Below are positions 35,089 through 43,252 of a stretch of 64,000 nucleotides of DNA, in pieces; position 1 is the first letter of the stretch, and each line of letters starts with the position of its first letter. The notes beneath the pieces were generated by a model. It did no database searches. It was not told the origin of the DNA and saw only the letters and a list, made by a program, of their open reading frames with translations. The position numbers and the translations under genes are program-made. Origin of the DNA: Lawsonella clevelandensis (GTDB taxonomy: Bacteria > Actinomycetota > Actinomycetes > Mycobacteriales > Mycobacteriaceae); NCBI RefSeq assembly GCF_003241315.1, contig NZ_QFOZ01000001.1, forward strand, positions 186,001-250,000. Direction: 5' to 3'.

Positions 35089-36600
35089 ATGACTACTCAA
35101 GAAGTCCGTGTCCGCTTTAGCCCGTCGCCTACCGGTACCCCCCACGTGGGAATGGTCCGCACTGCCCTCTTCAACTGGGCCTACGCTCGTCACACCGGTG
35201 GAAAACTCATTTTCCGCATTGAAGATACCGATGCACAGCGTGACTCGGAGGAAAGTTACCAGGCCATCATTGATTCTCTCGAGTGGCTGGGACTCGACTG
35301 GGATGAAGGCCCGAAGGTAGGGGGCCCACACGAGCCGTACCGCCAATCCATGCGTGGCGACATCTACCGCAAGGTTATTCAGCAGCTTCTAGACGCTGGC
35401 GAAGCCTACGAGGCCTTCTCTACTAATGAAGAGGTAGAGGCCCGTCACCTGGCGAAGGGTGAAGATCCCAAGCTCGGCTACGATAACTACGATCGTGACC
35501 TTACCGAAGAACAAAAAGCTGCCTACCGTGCGGAAGGGCGTAAATCCGTTATTCGTCTGCGCATGCCCGATAAGGATCTGGGCTGGAATGACATGGTGCG
35601 TGGCTACACGGAATTCAAGTCCCAGTTTGTGCCAGACTACGTTATTGCCCGCTCTGATGGTTCTCCGCTGTATACCCTGGTAAACCCTGTCGATGATGCG
35701 TTGATGGGAATTACTCATGTGTTGCGGGGTGAAGATCTGCTGCCTTCTACTCCGCGCCAGATTGCTCTTTATGAAGCCCTGATACGTATTGGTGTAGCGA
35801 AGCAGATTCCGCAGTTTGCGCATCTTCCCTTCGTGATGGGAACTGGTAACAAGAAGCTTTCTAAGCGTGATCCAGAATCTAACCTCTTCATCCACCGTGA
35901 TCGTGGTTTCCTCCCGGAGGGACTCCTCAACTACCTGGCCTTGTTGGGGTGGAGCCTTTCCTCTGACCGCGATATTTTCAGCATTGATGAACTTGTTAAG
36001 AACTTCGATGTTGTCGATGTGAACTCCGCTCCGGCGCACTTCGACCAGAAGAAGGCTGATGCTATTAACGCCGAGCATATTCGCATGCTGGAGCCAGCCG
36101 ATTTTCGCGAGCGACTACTTGCCTATATGCGTGAATTCCCCTCACCGAGAGGAACAACACTACCGGAAGATCTCGATGACGATATCTTCACGATGGCTGC
36201 AGACCTTGTACAGACACGCATTGTTGTGTTGAGTGACGCATGGAAGCTACTGGACTTCCTCTACTGTGGAGATAATTTCTCCATTGATGCGAAGTCGGGG
36301 CGCAAAAACCTCAAGCCCGAGGCTAAGCCTGTCCTGCAAGCAGCTCTTACTGTTCTGCAGGAAATCCCAGAAACAGGATGGAAGGCTGCCGCTATTGAGA
36401 GTGCATTGAAGGGTGAACTCATTGAGAAGATGGAGTTGAAGCCGCGCAAGGCTTTCACCCCGATACGAGTAGCGGTAACAGGTACCCATGTTTCCCCGCC
36501 ACTCTTTGAATCCATTGAGATGTTGGGTCGTGAGGTGTCCCTAGAGCGTCTTACAGAGGCTCTTTCCTATGAACCCACTCCAGTGGAAAACCAAGGTTAA
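35089..36600 (+). CDS. gltX: Glutamyl-tRNA synthetase
   Basis: The 503-residue class I synthetase. The HIGH motif reads PHVGM (about residues 19-23) inside RFSPSPTGTPHVGMVRTALF, and the KMSKS motif reads KKLSKRD (about 255-261). With GatCAB encoded nearby and no GlnRS seen, this enzyme is expected to charge both tRNA-Glu and tRNA-Gln, the latter then being amidated. The tRNA-Gln and tRNA-Glu genes follow directly, a conserved arrangement in the order. Confidence 0.97.
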   Translation: MTTQEVRVRFSPSPTGTPHVGMVRTALFNWAYARHTGGKLIFRIEDTDAQRDSEESYQAIIDSLEWLGLDWDEGPKVGGPHEPYRQSMRGDIYRKVIQQLLDAGEAYEAFSTNEEVEARHLAKGEDPKLGYDNYDRDLTEEQKAAYRAEGRKSVIRLRMPDKDLGWNDMVRGYTEFKSQFVPDYVIARSDGSPLYTLVNPVDDALMGITHVLRGEDLLPSTPRQIALYEALIRIGVAKQIPQFAHLPFVMGTGNKKLSKRDPESNLFIHRDRGFLPEGLLNYLALLGWSLSSDRDIFSIDELVKNFDVVDVNSAPAHFDQKKADAINAEHIRMLEPADFRERLLAYMREFPSPRGTTLPEDLDDDIFTMAADLVQTRIVVLSDAWKLLDFLYCGDNFSIDAKSGRKNLKPEAKPVLQAALTVLQEIPETGWKAAAIESALKGELIEKMELKPRKAFTPIRVAVTGTHVSPPLFESIEMLGREVSLERLTEALSYEPTPVENQG

Positions 36601-36665
36601 CATCTCGATTTGGTGTTAACGAGGGGTAAAGTGGTAACCTTTTCGAGGTGGTCATGAGACCCCAA

Positions 36666-36737
36666 TGGCCTATGGTGTAATTGGCAACACAGCTGATTCT
36701 GGTTCAGCCATTCTAGGTTCGAGTCCTGGTAGGCCAG
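36666..36737 (+). tRNA. tRNA-Gln (CTG anticodon)
   Basis: A 72-base cloverleaf: acceptor TGGCCTA with TAGGCCA, D-arm GTGT/ACAC, anticodon stem GCTGA/TCAGC with loop TTCTGGT (anticodon CTG), T-arm CTAGG/CCTGG with TTCGAGT, discriminator G at 36737. The 3' CCA is not encoded. It decodes CAG and should be a substrate of GltX plus GatCAB. Confidence 0.95.
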
Positions 36738-36843
36738 CTTTTTCGCTTTATAAAAGTGAAGAAAACCCAAATCTGGTAACAGTTTTGGGATCTTAGAAGT
36801 AATACGTTAAGCTTCTATAACCATCTTGTTATCAAGTGGTCAT

Positions 36844-36916
36844 GCCCCTATCGTCTAGCGGCCTAGGACGCCGGCCTCTCACGCCGGTAACACGGGTTCA
36901 AATCCCGTTGGGGGTA
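36844..36916 (+). tRNA. tRNA-Glu (CTC anticodon)
   Basis: A 73-base cloverleaf with acceptor GCCCCTA/TGGGGGT (G-U pairs at the outer end and at position 6), anticodon stem GCCGG/CCGGC-type arm with loop CCTCTCA (anticodon CTC), T-arm CGGGT-TCAAATC-CCG, discriminator A. Unlike the tRNA-Gln, CCA is encoded (36917-36919). It decodes GAG. Confidence 0.95.
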
Positions 36917-36941
36917 CCAAATAATTCTTAATACCTGTGAT

Positions 36942-36969
36942 ATCCCCCGGCTATAGCTGGGGGATTTTT
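36942..36969 (+). terminator. Intrinsic terminator after tRNA-Glu
   Basis: ATCCCCCGG (36942-36950) pairs with TTGGGGGAT-like CTGGGGGAT (36957-36965, one G-U) around a CTATAG loop, followed by five T residues. Confidence 0.8.
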
Positions 36970-37073
36970 GTATACAGGTAAAAGTAACAATGGTAATTAT
37001 CTTATGAATATCACGGTTTTTATGCTTGGAGTAATAACAAATTACACGGAAGAAAAGAAAGCAAGGATAAGTA

Positions 37074-37976
37074 ATGCTACGGCCAAAAACAGTTATGTTG
37101 TATCTTATCGATGGAATTCCTCAGGGGAGAATTAAAGCTTCACTCAGTAATTGGACAGGTGTGTGCTATCTTCTTCCTCGTACTGATCTAATAAAGTCGA
37201 AAGATAGATCTGATCTGCAACAATCTGGTGTCTATCTTCTTTTTGGGGCTGATGATGATGGAAACCAGCGAGTTTATATTGGACAGGCACGAAAAAGGAA
37301 AAATAATAAAGGTGTGCTCGGTCGCATTATGGAGCATCGGGATGAGGAAAAAACCGATTATTGGACTCAGGCCGTTGCAATCGTCACTTCTAATAACGCA
37401 CTGGGGCCTACGGAAATCAGCTACTTAGAACATCGGTTTACTGGAATGGCGAAAAGTGCTGGGCGTTACGTGGTTACCAACGGTAACGATCCATCAATGG
37501 GAGCTCCTACAGAGGAGAAACAAGCTGAGCTTGATGAGTTTATCGATTACGCACATATTGTTATCGGTGCTTTAGGCTTTAAAGTTTTCGAATCTGTTAA
37601 CGAAACCACATTCGATGGAATACAACAGAAAAGATCTGATGAGATTAAAGAACAAGAACTGACTTTTACTAGAGCACGACTTGTGGCGAGAGGGAAGCGG
37701 GTCAGTGATGGGTTCGTTGTATTAGCGGGCTCACAGATACGTCCTGAAGATCAGTTCACAGCATCAGTTCCGCCGTATGTTTGTCGTTTGAGAGCGCACT
37801 ATGCTGACCGTGTTAATGAGAATTTTGTTCTAACTAGAGATACACATTTTTCCAGCCCTTCTACTGCTGCAAGTTTCGTTAGTGGGACATCGGTGAATGG
37901 TCGTGTGCAGTGGAAAACGGAGGAGGGGAAGTCTCTCAAACAAATTGAGGATGAGGAAGCAGCTGGCATTGAGTGA
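37074..37976 (+). CDS. GIY-YIG nuclease-family protein with DUF4357-type C-terminus
   Basis: A 300-residue protein of the kind scattered among bacterial accessory regions. The GIY-YIG core is at about residues 51-125: SGVYLLFG, then RVYIGQA, LGRIMEHR with the catalytic Arg, and the downstream Glu in EISYLEHRF. The N-terminal DGIPQGRIKASLSNWTGVCY segment and the C-terminal about 230-290 segment (DGFVVLAGSQIRPEDQ ... TSVNGRVQWKTEEGKSLK) match the DUF4357 architecture. The role is unknown; defence or DNA repair is speculation. It sits alone, just after two tRNA genes, in AT-richer flanks, which suggests acquisition. AAGGA six bases before the ATG. Confidence 0.85.
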   Translation: MLRPKTVMLYLIDGIPQGRIKASLSNWTGVCYLLPRTDLIKSKDRSDLQQSGVYLLFGADDDGNQRVYIGQARKRKNNKGVLGRIMEHRDEEKTDYWTQAVAIVTSNNALGPTEISYLEHRFTGMAKSAGRYVVTNGNDPSMGAPTEEKQAELDEFIDYAHIVIGALGFKVFESVNETTFDGIQQKRSDEIKEQELTFTRARLVARGKRVSDGFVVLAGSQIRPEDQFTASVPPYVCRLRAHYADRVNENFVLTRDTHFSSPSTAASFVSGTSVNGRVQWKTEEGKSLKQIEDEEAAGIE

Positions 37977-38113
37977 CGCTGTCATTTTAGCTGGGATGTG
38001 AGTTTTGACGTCGTCGTTAGGCGCTTCTCGTTATTGTGGAGGACAATAGGGTAATCAACCCGTCTATGAATCCCCAATGATCACATAAAAGTAGGGGAAA
38101 GAAAGGAAACGCC

Positions 38114-38320
38114 ATGGCAACGGGTACCGTTAAGTGGTTCAACTCAGAAAAAGGCTACGGCTTTATTACTCCCGATGACAACGGCGCTGATGTTTTCGTC
38201 CACTACTCCGAGATTGAGGGAGACGGTTTTCTCACGCTAGAAGAACACCAGCAAGTGGAATATGAACTAGGCGATGGTCGCCGTGGCCCGCAGGCTACAG
38301 GAGTGCGGGTTATCGGCTAA
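38114..38320 (+). CDS. cspA: Cold-shock domain protein
   Basis: A 68-residue single CSD protein that binds single-stranded RNA and DNA and acts as an RNA chaperone. RNP1 is KGYGFITP and RNP2 is VFVHYSEI, in a protein of normal length for the family, starting MATGTVKWFNSEKG. GAAAGGAAA precedes the ATG. It is closely followed by a strong terminator, so it is a single-gene unit. The 137 bases upstream show no gene; the promoter was not located with confidence. Confidence 0.96.
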   Translation: MATGTVKWFNSEKGYGFITPDDNGADVFVHYSEIEGDGFLTLEEHQQVEYELGDGRRGPQATGVRVIG

Positions 38321-38346
38321 GAGAATTCCTGTAAGGAATACAACAG

Positions 38347-38386
38347 TAGAGGTACATCTTGTAGAAGATGTACCTCTATAGTTTTT
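38347..38386. terminator. Terminator between cspA and the IclR gene
   Basis: A perfect 14-bp stem (TAGAGGTACATCTT at 38347-38360 with AAGATGTACCTCTA at 38365-38378), a GTAG loop and TAGTTTTT after it. It lies between convergent genes and may serve both. Confidence 0.85.
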
Positions 38387-38398
38387 CTACCTGTGTGT

Positions 38399-39100
38399 TT
38401 ACAGGTGTTTAGTGATAACGCTCGATGCGGTTTTTAGGTCTGCTGCCCACATATTTGCAGGACGTTTAGCAATGCGGTCAATAGGGCCCGATACAGCGAT
38501 GGCTGCTAGTACGGTGCCGCGTGCGTCGCGAACTGGTACGGAGACGCTTGCTACACCGGGTTCGCGTTCACCAATACTCTGTGCCCATCCACGTCGACGG
38601 GTATCGCGGAGTTGTGTTTCCGTAATTTCGCCTTCCGCCAGTATGGATCGTTGGATACTCATTTCTGCCCATGCGACCAGAACTTTAGAGGATGCGCCTA
38701 CGTAGAGAGGAAGGTGCGCTCCTACCGGGACGCTATCTCGTAAACCCGTGGGTGGTTCAGATGTTGCTATACAGACGCGTTGTCCATTTTCTATGCGGTA
38801 AAGCTGTACTGATTCTCCCGTGATGTCGCGTAGGCGGGGGAGAATGAGATGGGCTGCTTCTAATAGTGTGTCTGTTGATTTGGCTGCAAGTTCGGCTAAT
38901 GCGGGGCCAGGATGCCATAGTCCGGAGGTATCCCGGCTTAAGAGACGATGTAATTCCATTCCTACGGCAAGGCGGTGTGCTGTAGCGCGTGGAATTCCAG
39001 AGCGTTCACATAATTCATTGAGTGAGCAGGGTTCTTCTGCGACTGTTGTGAGGATAAGCATCGTCTTATCTAAGACGCCGATTCCGCTTGACTTTCCCAT
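38399..39100 (-). CDS. ltbR: IclR-family regulator of leucine synthesis (LtbR-like)
   Basis: A 233-residue transcription factor: N-terminal winged helix-turn-helix (SLNELCERSGIPRATAHRLAVG, about residues 25-46) and C-terminal IclR effector domain (about 75-230). It is divergent from leuC, the position of ltbR in C. glutamicum and Rv2989 in M. tuberculosis, so it probably represses leuC-leuD and possibly other genes. I chose the ATG at 39100, which matches homologue N-termini and has TACAGT six bases upstream; an ATG at 39121 would add seven residues and lies in the operator-like palindrome. Confidence 0.9.
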   Translation of the reverse strand: MGKSSGIGVLDKTMLILTTVAEEPCSLNELCERSGIPRATAHRLAVGMELHRLLSRDTSGLWHPGPALAELAAKSTDTLLEAAHLILPRLRDITGESVQLYRIENGQRVCIATSEPPTGLRDSVPVGAHLPLYVGASSKVLVAWAEMSIQRSILAEGEITETQLRDTRRRGWAQSIGEREPGVASVSVPVRDARGTVLAAIAVSGPIDRIAKRPANMWAADLKTASSVITKHL

Positions 39101-39106
39101 ATTTTG

Positions 39107-39112
39107 ACTGTA
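39107..39112 (-). promoter_or_regulatory. -10 box TACAGT, leaderless ltbR-like gene
   Basis: On the minus strand TACAGT is followed by six bases (CAAAAT) and the ATG at 39100. Confidence 0.45.
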
Positions 39113-39133
39113 GCATCCCATTTTATGGGATGC
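39113..39133. promoter_or_regulatory. Operator-like palindrome in the ltbR-leuC space
   Basis: GCATCCCAT (39113-39121) and ATGGGATGC (39125-39133) form a perfect 9-bp inverted repeat with a three-base spacer. It abuts the -10 box of the IclR gene, so a bound dimer would block that promoter; autoregulation is the natural reading. Confidence 0.6.
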
Positions 39134-39255
39134 AAATGCTGTGAGCCTGCCTCATTTCTTCACATAATGGTTCTTCCGCTCTCATTATAGGAACGAAAAG
39201 CTCTCGTATCTGCACCGCTTATCAGTAGTCTTGCGAAGGGAGCGTTACGACCACT

Positions 39256-40689
39256 ATGCACGGCCCTAAAACTCTCGCCGAAAAAGTGTGGGAACAGCAC
39301 GTTGTTGTACCTGGAGAAGGGGAAGGCGATGCCCGTCAACCCGATCTTATCTATATTGATCTGCAGCTTCTTCATGAGGTAACAAGCCCACAAGCTTTCG
39401 ATGGACTGCGTCTTGCGGGACGCCGTTTACGCCGCCCTGATCTTACTGTCGCTACAGAAGATCACAACGTTCCCACCGTTCCTACGGTCGATGGTACTGT
39501 TGCTGATCCCACATCACGGGCACAGCTGGACGCTCTGCATAAGAATTGTCAAGAATTCGGGGTTCCCCTCTATCCCATGGGAAACCTTAACCAAGGTGTT
39601 GTCCACGTTATTGGTCCGCAGCTTGGTCTCACCCAACCCGGTATGACCATCGTTTGTGGTGACTCTCATACATCTACCCACGGGGCATTCGGTGCTTTAG
39701 CCTTCGGTATTGGCACCTCTGAGGTAGAGCACGTCATGGCCACTCAGACATTGCCTCTCAAGCCTTTTAAGACCATGTCCGTCACTGTCACTGGTGAAGT
39801 GCAGCCAGGAGTTACCGCCAAGGACATTATTCTCGCCATTATTGCGAAGATTGGTACCGCGGGTGGGCAAGGGCACGTTATTGAATACCGTGGCCCCGTC
39901 ATAGAGAAACTCTCTATGGAAAGCCGTATGACCATCTGCAATATGAGTATTGAAGCCGGGGCACGGGCAGGCATGATCGCCCCCGACAGCGTCACCTTTA
40001 ATTACCTCAAAGGACGCCCACATGCTCCCAAAGACGAACAATGGGACAAGGCTGTGGCAGCGTGGAAAGAACTTCGTACGGATGACGGCGCCACTTTTGA
40101 TAAAGAAGTTGTCCTCAAAGGCGAAGACATCGAACCATATGTCACATGGGGTACCAATCCAGGTCAAGGAGTGGAACTTTCTGGAGTAGTTCCCAGCCCC
40201 GACGACTTTGCCGATGAGTCTCTGAAAGCCGCTTGTGAAAAAGCCCTCGCATATATGGATTTGACAGCAGGCACCCCCATGAGGGATATCGCCATCAATA
40301 CAGTATTCGTTGGCTCCTGCACTAACGGGCGCATTGAAGACTTACGAGCTGCTGCGGATGTTCTCCGTGGTCGTACGGTGGCAGAAGGGGTTCGTATGCT
40401 TGTTGTTCCCGGATCCGGATTAGTAAAACAACAAGCGGAAGAAGAAGGCCTCGATGTAGTTTTCCGAGACGCCGGCGCGGAATGGCGTAACCCCGGTTGT
40501 TCCATGTGCCTGGGAATGAATTCCGACACAATGAATCCAGGAGATCGTTCCGCCTCTACCTCTAACCGCAATTTCGAAGGGCGACAAGGGAAAGGATCCC
40601 GTACCCACCTGGTAAGTCCCGCTGTTGCTGCGGCCTCTGCCGTATGCGGAACACTTGCTTCCCCCGCAGATCTTGCTCCCGTCCGATAA
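39256..40689 (+). CDS. leuC: 3-isopropylmalate dehydratase large subunit
   Basis: The 477-residue iron-sulfur subunit that isomerises 2-isopropylmalate to 3-isopropylmalate in leucine synthesis. Cluster cysteines are in VFVGSCTNGRIEDL and GCSMCLGMN; TIVCGDSHTSTHGAFG is the aconitase-family signature. The N-terminus (KTLAEKVWEQHVV) fits the ATG at 39256, though the GGGAG upstream is 13 bases away, so initiation is weakly marked. leuD follows after 31 bases. The IclR-type gene and its palindrome lie upstream. Confidence 0.97.
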   Translation: MHGPKTLAEKVWEQHVVVPGEGEGDARQPDLIYIDLQLLHEVTSPQAFDGLRLAGRRLRRPDLTVATEDHNVPTVPTVDGTVADPTSRAQLDALHKNCQEFGVPLYPMGNLNQGVVHVIGPQLGLTQPGMTIVCGDSHTSTHGAFGALAFGIGTSEVEHVMATQTLPLKPFKTMSVTVTGEVQPGVTAKDIILAIIAKIGTAGGQGHVIEYRGPVIEKLSMESRMTICNMSIEAGARAGMIAPDSVTFNYLKGRPHAPKDEQWDKAVAAWKELRTDDGATFDKEVVLKGEDIEPYVTWGTNPGQGVELSGVVPSPDDFADESLKAACEKALAYMDLTAGTPMRDIAINTVFVGSCTNGRIEDLRAAADVLRGRTVAEGVRMLVVPGSGLVKQQAEEEGLDVVFRDAGAEWRNPGCSMCLGMNSDTMNPGDRSASTSNRNFEGRQGKGSRTHLVSPAVAAASAVCGTLASPADLAPVR

Positions 40690-40720
40690 TTGTCACTCCA
40701 CTCGAAAGGGAACAGAAACC

Positions 40721-41308
40721 ATGGAACCGTTCATCTCTCATAGTGGTGTTGGCGTCCCACTGCGTCGCTCTAACGTTGACACCGACCAAATTATCCCCGC
40801 AGTTTTTTTGAAACGCGTTACTCGCTCCGGTTTTGCCGATGGACTTTTCGCTGCTTGGCGAAATGATGAGAATTTCGTCTTGAACCAGGAACCCTATCGG
40901 CAGGGGAGTGTCCTTATTGCTGGACCAGACTTCGGCACGGGATCATCGCGTGAACACGCAGTATGGGCGTTAATGGACTATGGTTTTCGAGTAGTTCTCT
41001 CGCCGCGATTCGCGGATATCTTCCGTGGTAATGCTGCTAAATCGGGTCTTGTCGCGGGAGTGGTTGCGCAGGAAGACATTGAGAAGCTATGGGAGATAAC
41101 AGAAGCCCATCCCGGTATGACCGTTACAGTCAGTTTAGAAGAGCGAACTGTCACCGCAGGCGACTATGTTGTTCCCTTTGAATTAGACGATTACACCCGG
41201 TGGCGTCTTATGGAGGGGCTCGATGACATTGATTTGACACTGCGACACGAAGACGAGATAGCCCAATATGAGATTAATCGACCATCGTACAAGCCAATTA
41301 CTCGATAA
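40721..41308 (+). CDS. leuD: 3-isopropylmalate dehydratase small subunit
   Basis: The 195-residue swivel-domain partner of LeuC. Signature elements: PLRRSNVDTDQIIPAVFLKR (about 13-32) and ILIAGPDFGTGSSREHAVWAL-type loop (key residues GTGSSREHA at about 70-78). The frame is open further upstream, but the ATG at 40721 has GAAAGGGAA about nine bases before it and the correct N-terminus. Two hairpins follow the stop. Confidence 0.96.
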   Translation: MEPFISHSGVGVPLRRSNVDTDQIIPAVFLKRVTRSGFADGLFAAWRNDENFVLNQEPYRQGSVLIAGPDFGTGSSREHAVWALMDYGFRVVLSPRFADIFRGNAAKSGLVAGVVAQEDIEKLWEITEAHPGMTVTVSLEERTVTAGDYVVPFELDDYTRWRLMEGLDDIDLTLRHEDEIAQYEINRPSYKPITR

Positions 41309-41356
41309 TTTATTCTGTAATTGCCCCTTAAACTTACCAATTTCGGCTATATTTTC

Positions 41357-41419
41357 AGTAGATCCCAGTTTTGGAAAACTAGAATCTACTAATTGTTATT
41401 CCGAGAAAAAGAATAACAA
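41357..41419 (+). terminator. Two hairpins between leuD and hup
   Basis: First: AGTAGAT (41357-41363) with ATCTACT (41384-41390), enclosing AGTTTT/AAAACT. Second: TTGTTATTC (41393-41401) with GAATAACAA (41411-41419), nine perfect base pairs. The first is a probable leuD terminator; the second may be a backup or part of the hup leader. The remaining 150 bases up to hup hold no gene. Confidence 0.55.
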
Positions 41420-41569
41420 CATGCTTATCCTTTGCGAAGTAGCGTGATCGCATGCTGCCCTCGCTAAAAGAGCGTATAACTGTTGTTACTGAGGATAGTT
41501 CACTATTCGAGTACAGATCTTAGAGTCTGTATCTCCCGAAGAGCTTTCTGAAGAACATCTGGAGGAACA

Positions 41570-42013
41570 ATGAATAAAGCCGACATTGTGGCGGAATTGT
41601 CGCGCCGCATGGATATCGACCAGAACACGGCCACCAATGCACTAGAAAATATCCTCGACATTATCGTACGAAGCGTTGAACGCAACGAATCAGTAACCAT
41701 TATGGGATTTGGTACTTTCGAGCGTCGCGACCGAGCTGCCCGTGTCGCCCGCAATCCTCATACCGGAGAAGCTGTTCCGGTAGCACCAACACAAGTACCC
41801 ATGTTTCGTCCCGGCCAGTACTTCAGGGCTGTCGTTAAGGGTAAAGCTGAACTGCCCGAATCTGGAATATCTGTAAAACGCGTTGCTACCAATACTTTTG
41901 AATCTAATGCTTCCACTCTGAAAAAAGAGACAAAGGCAGCGAAGAAAGCAGCTAAAGCAGAAAAAAGTGGCAAAAAGGGGAAGAAGTCCAAAAAGAAGAA
42001 GTCTAAGAAATAG
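41570..42013 (+). CDS. hupB: HU nucleoid protein with lysine-rich tail
   Basis: A 147-residue DNA-bending protein. Residues 1-90 are a normal HU fold (MNKADIVAELSRRMDID, TIMGFGTFERRDRAAR, ARNPHTGE and the DNA-intercalating VPMFRPGQYFRA). Residues about 100-147 form a basic tail of Lys/Ala/Ser (KKAAKAEKSGKKGKKSKKKK), the actinobacterial HupB feature, though shorter than the roughly 120-residue PAKK tail of M. tuberculosis. CTGGAGGA precedes the ATG. Confidence 0.96.
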   Translation: MNKADIVAELSRRMDIDQNTATNALENILDIIVRSVERNESVTIMGFGTFERRDRAARVARNPHTGEAVPVAPTQVPMFRPGQYFRAVVKGKAELPESGISVKRVATNTFESNASTLKKETKAAKKAAKAEKSGKKGKKSKKKKSKK

Positions 42014-42052
42014 ACTCGGCTTCGCCCTCTCTTTGCCACTTGTACAAAAGAA

Positions 42053-43108
42053 TTACCGCACGGCTAGTGGGCTTGGTAGATAATCAGCGGCTTGTGCAAC
42101 TCCGCAATTATCAACAAAAATGACCCACATTCCGCCTTTTTTACACTTACAGTTATGCGGTCCCCACGCTATTCCCTCGGCGGTCTCCATACTCCGCAGA
42201 AGGGACGGGATAACGCCACCCTGTGAACACACCATAGGTATTTGCCCCTGTGTTGCGTGCGTACACATTGTTTTCCAGAAGTTCAGTGTGTCATCTGGGT
42301 GATTAAGGGCGAATTCTTCGGAAAGAGCCTCTTCCGTGGGGAGAGATAAATTCAGTAAAAGTGCAGTGGGCTGTAGCGTTTGTACACACCGAATGCGGTC
42401 TGCAGCGAAAAGCTCAGTCACCCCGTAGGCGCTGGCAGCCTCCGCTAGTGCTGTGGCTTGCTGGCGTCCTACCGCATCGAGAGGGCGAAGGAAATCTCTG
42501 TTTCCTTCCCTGCGTTCTCCTGCACGACTATGCCGTACAAGAACCAGCGGATGCCATGTCACATCTATTTTCCGGAAACGGCGTAAGACTTTGCGATCAG
42601 ACTCATATTGAACCTGTTGTTCAGCTTCGGGAAGTGTAAGCCACGCAATGCTGTCCACTTCGCTATTGACGTGGAATTCTCCACCAGTAACCTGCGCAGA
42701 CCAGTAGTACACAATCTTTTGGCGGTCGCCTGATAGGGGATAGTGGACTCGTTTTAAGAATTTGCCCAACCGGACATCAAAACCAGTCTCTTCCGCAATC
42801 TCGCGGATAGCTGTCATAACGAGCGATTCACCAGGATCGACTTTTCCTTTGGGGATAGACCAATCGTCGTAGCGTTTGCGATGCTCGAGTAGAACCTCGA
42901 TGTCGCCTTTTTCATTGCGACGCCACACAACGCCTCCCGCTGCAAGAACATAATTATTGGGGGAATTCCGAGCATCGATACGGTGTATAAACCACTTCCG
43001 CATTGATTGTGGATTCTCTGCTAGTAACGATCCCGTCTGAGAGGTGGGGGAAGAAACGGCAGATGCAGATATTTCCACGCTATTGTGGGGAGCAGAAGGA
43101 GAACTCAT
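42053..43108 (-). CDS. mutT1: MutT1-like Nudix and histidine-phosphatase fusion
   Basis: A 351-residue two-domain protein of the Rv2985 type. The N-terminal Nudix domain (about 50-180) has a canonical box GKVDPGESLVMTAIREIAEE followed by TGF; the C-terminal histidine phosphatase domain (about 190-350) begins LVRHSRAGERR, with Ser where RHG or RHA is common, and keeps the PLDAVGRQQA and DRIRCVQTLQP elements. In mycobacteria the enzyme degrades 8-oxo-GTP and diadenosine polyphosphates. ATG at 43108 has AAAGG six bases upstream; an ATG 21 bases earlier is in frame. Convergent with hup. Confidence 0.92.
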   Translation of the reverse strand: MSSPSAPHNSVEISASAVSSPTSQTGSLLAENPQSMRKWFIHRIDARNSPNNYVLAAGGVVWRRNEKGDIEVLLEHRKRYDDWSIPKGKVDPGESLVMTAIREIAEETGFDVRLGKFLKRVHYPLSGDRQKIVYYWSAQVTGGEFHVNSEVDSIAWLTLPEAEQQVQYESDRKVLRRFRKIDVTWHPLVLVRHSRAGERREGNRDFLRPLDAVGRQQATALAEAASAYGVTELFAADRIRCVQTLQPTALLLNLSLPTEEALSEEFALNHPDDTLNFWKTMCTHATQGQIPMVCSQGGVIPSLLRSMETAEGIAWGPHNCKCKKGGMWVIFVDNCGVAQAADYLPSPLAVR

Positions 43109-43200
43109 GAAAAACCTTTCCATAATCACCGCTATTTTAGGGCGATGAGGGGTCCTGCTCCTAGTTCGGACTAATTCATGCCTATTCGATGAGTGATAGC

Positions 43201-43245
43201 TAGGTATGCGGCCAGTAGGTATTTAGTTCGCCAATTAGGTATTTT
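43201..43245 (+). promoter_or_regulatory. Three TAGGTAT repeats and -10 box before ddl
   Basis: TAGGTAT occurs at 43201-43207, 43216-43222 and 43236-43242. The last overlaps TATTTT (43240-43245), which ends seven bases before the ddl ATG and may be a leaderless -10 box. The repeats might bind a regulator or be alternative -10 elements. Confidence 0.35.
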
Positions 43246-43252
43246 TTAAAGC

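Noticed and set aside
36844..38113. Integrated element bounded by a tRNA-Glu attachment duplication
   Set aside because: I looked for the tRNA-Glu 3' end (TTCAAATCCCGTTGGGGG) after the GIY-YIG gene and did not find it; no integrase is present.
39167..39190. Heptapeptide frame MVLPLSL before leuC, suggesting a leucine leader peptide
   Set aside because: No Shine-Dalgarno sequence, no -10 box at the leaderless distance, and no terminator hairpin between it and leuC; CATAAT (39163-39168) overlapping its ATG could instead be the leuC -10 box, which would exclude the peptide from the mRNA.
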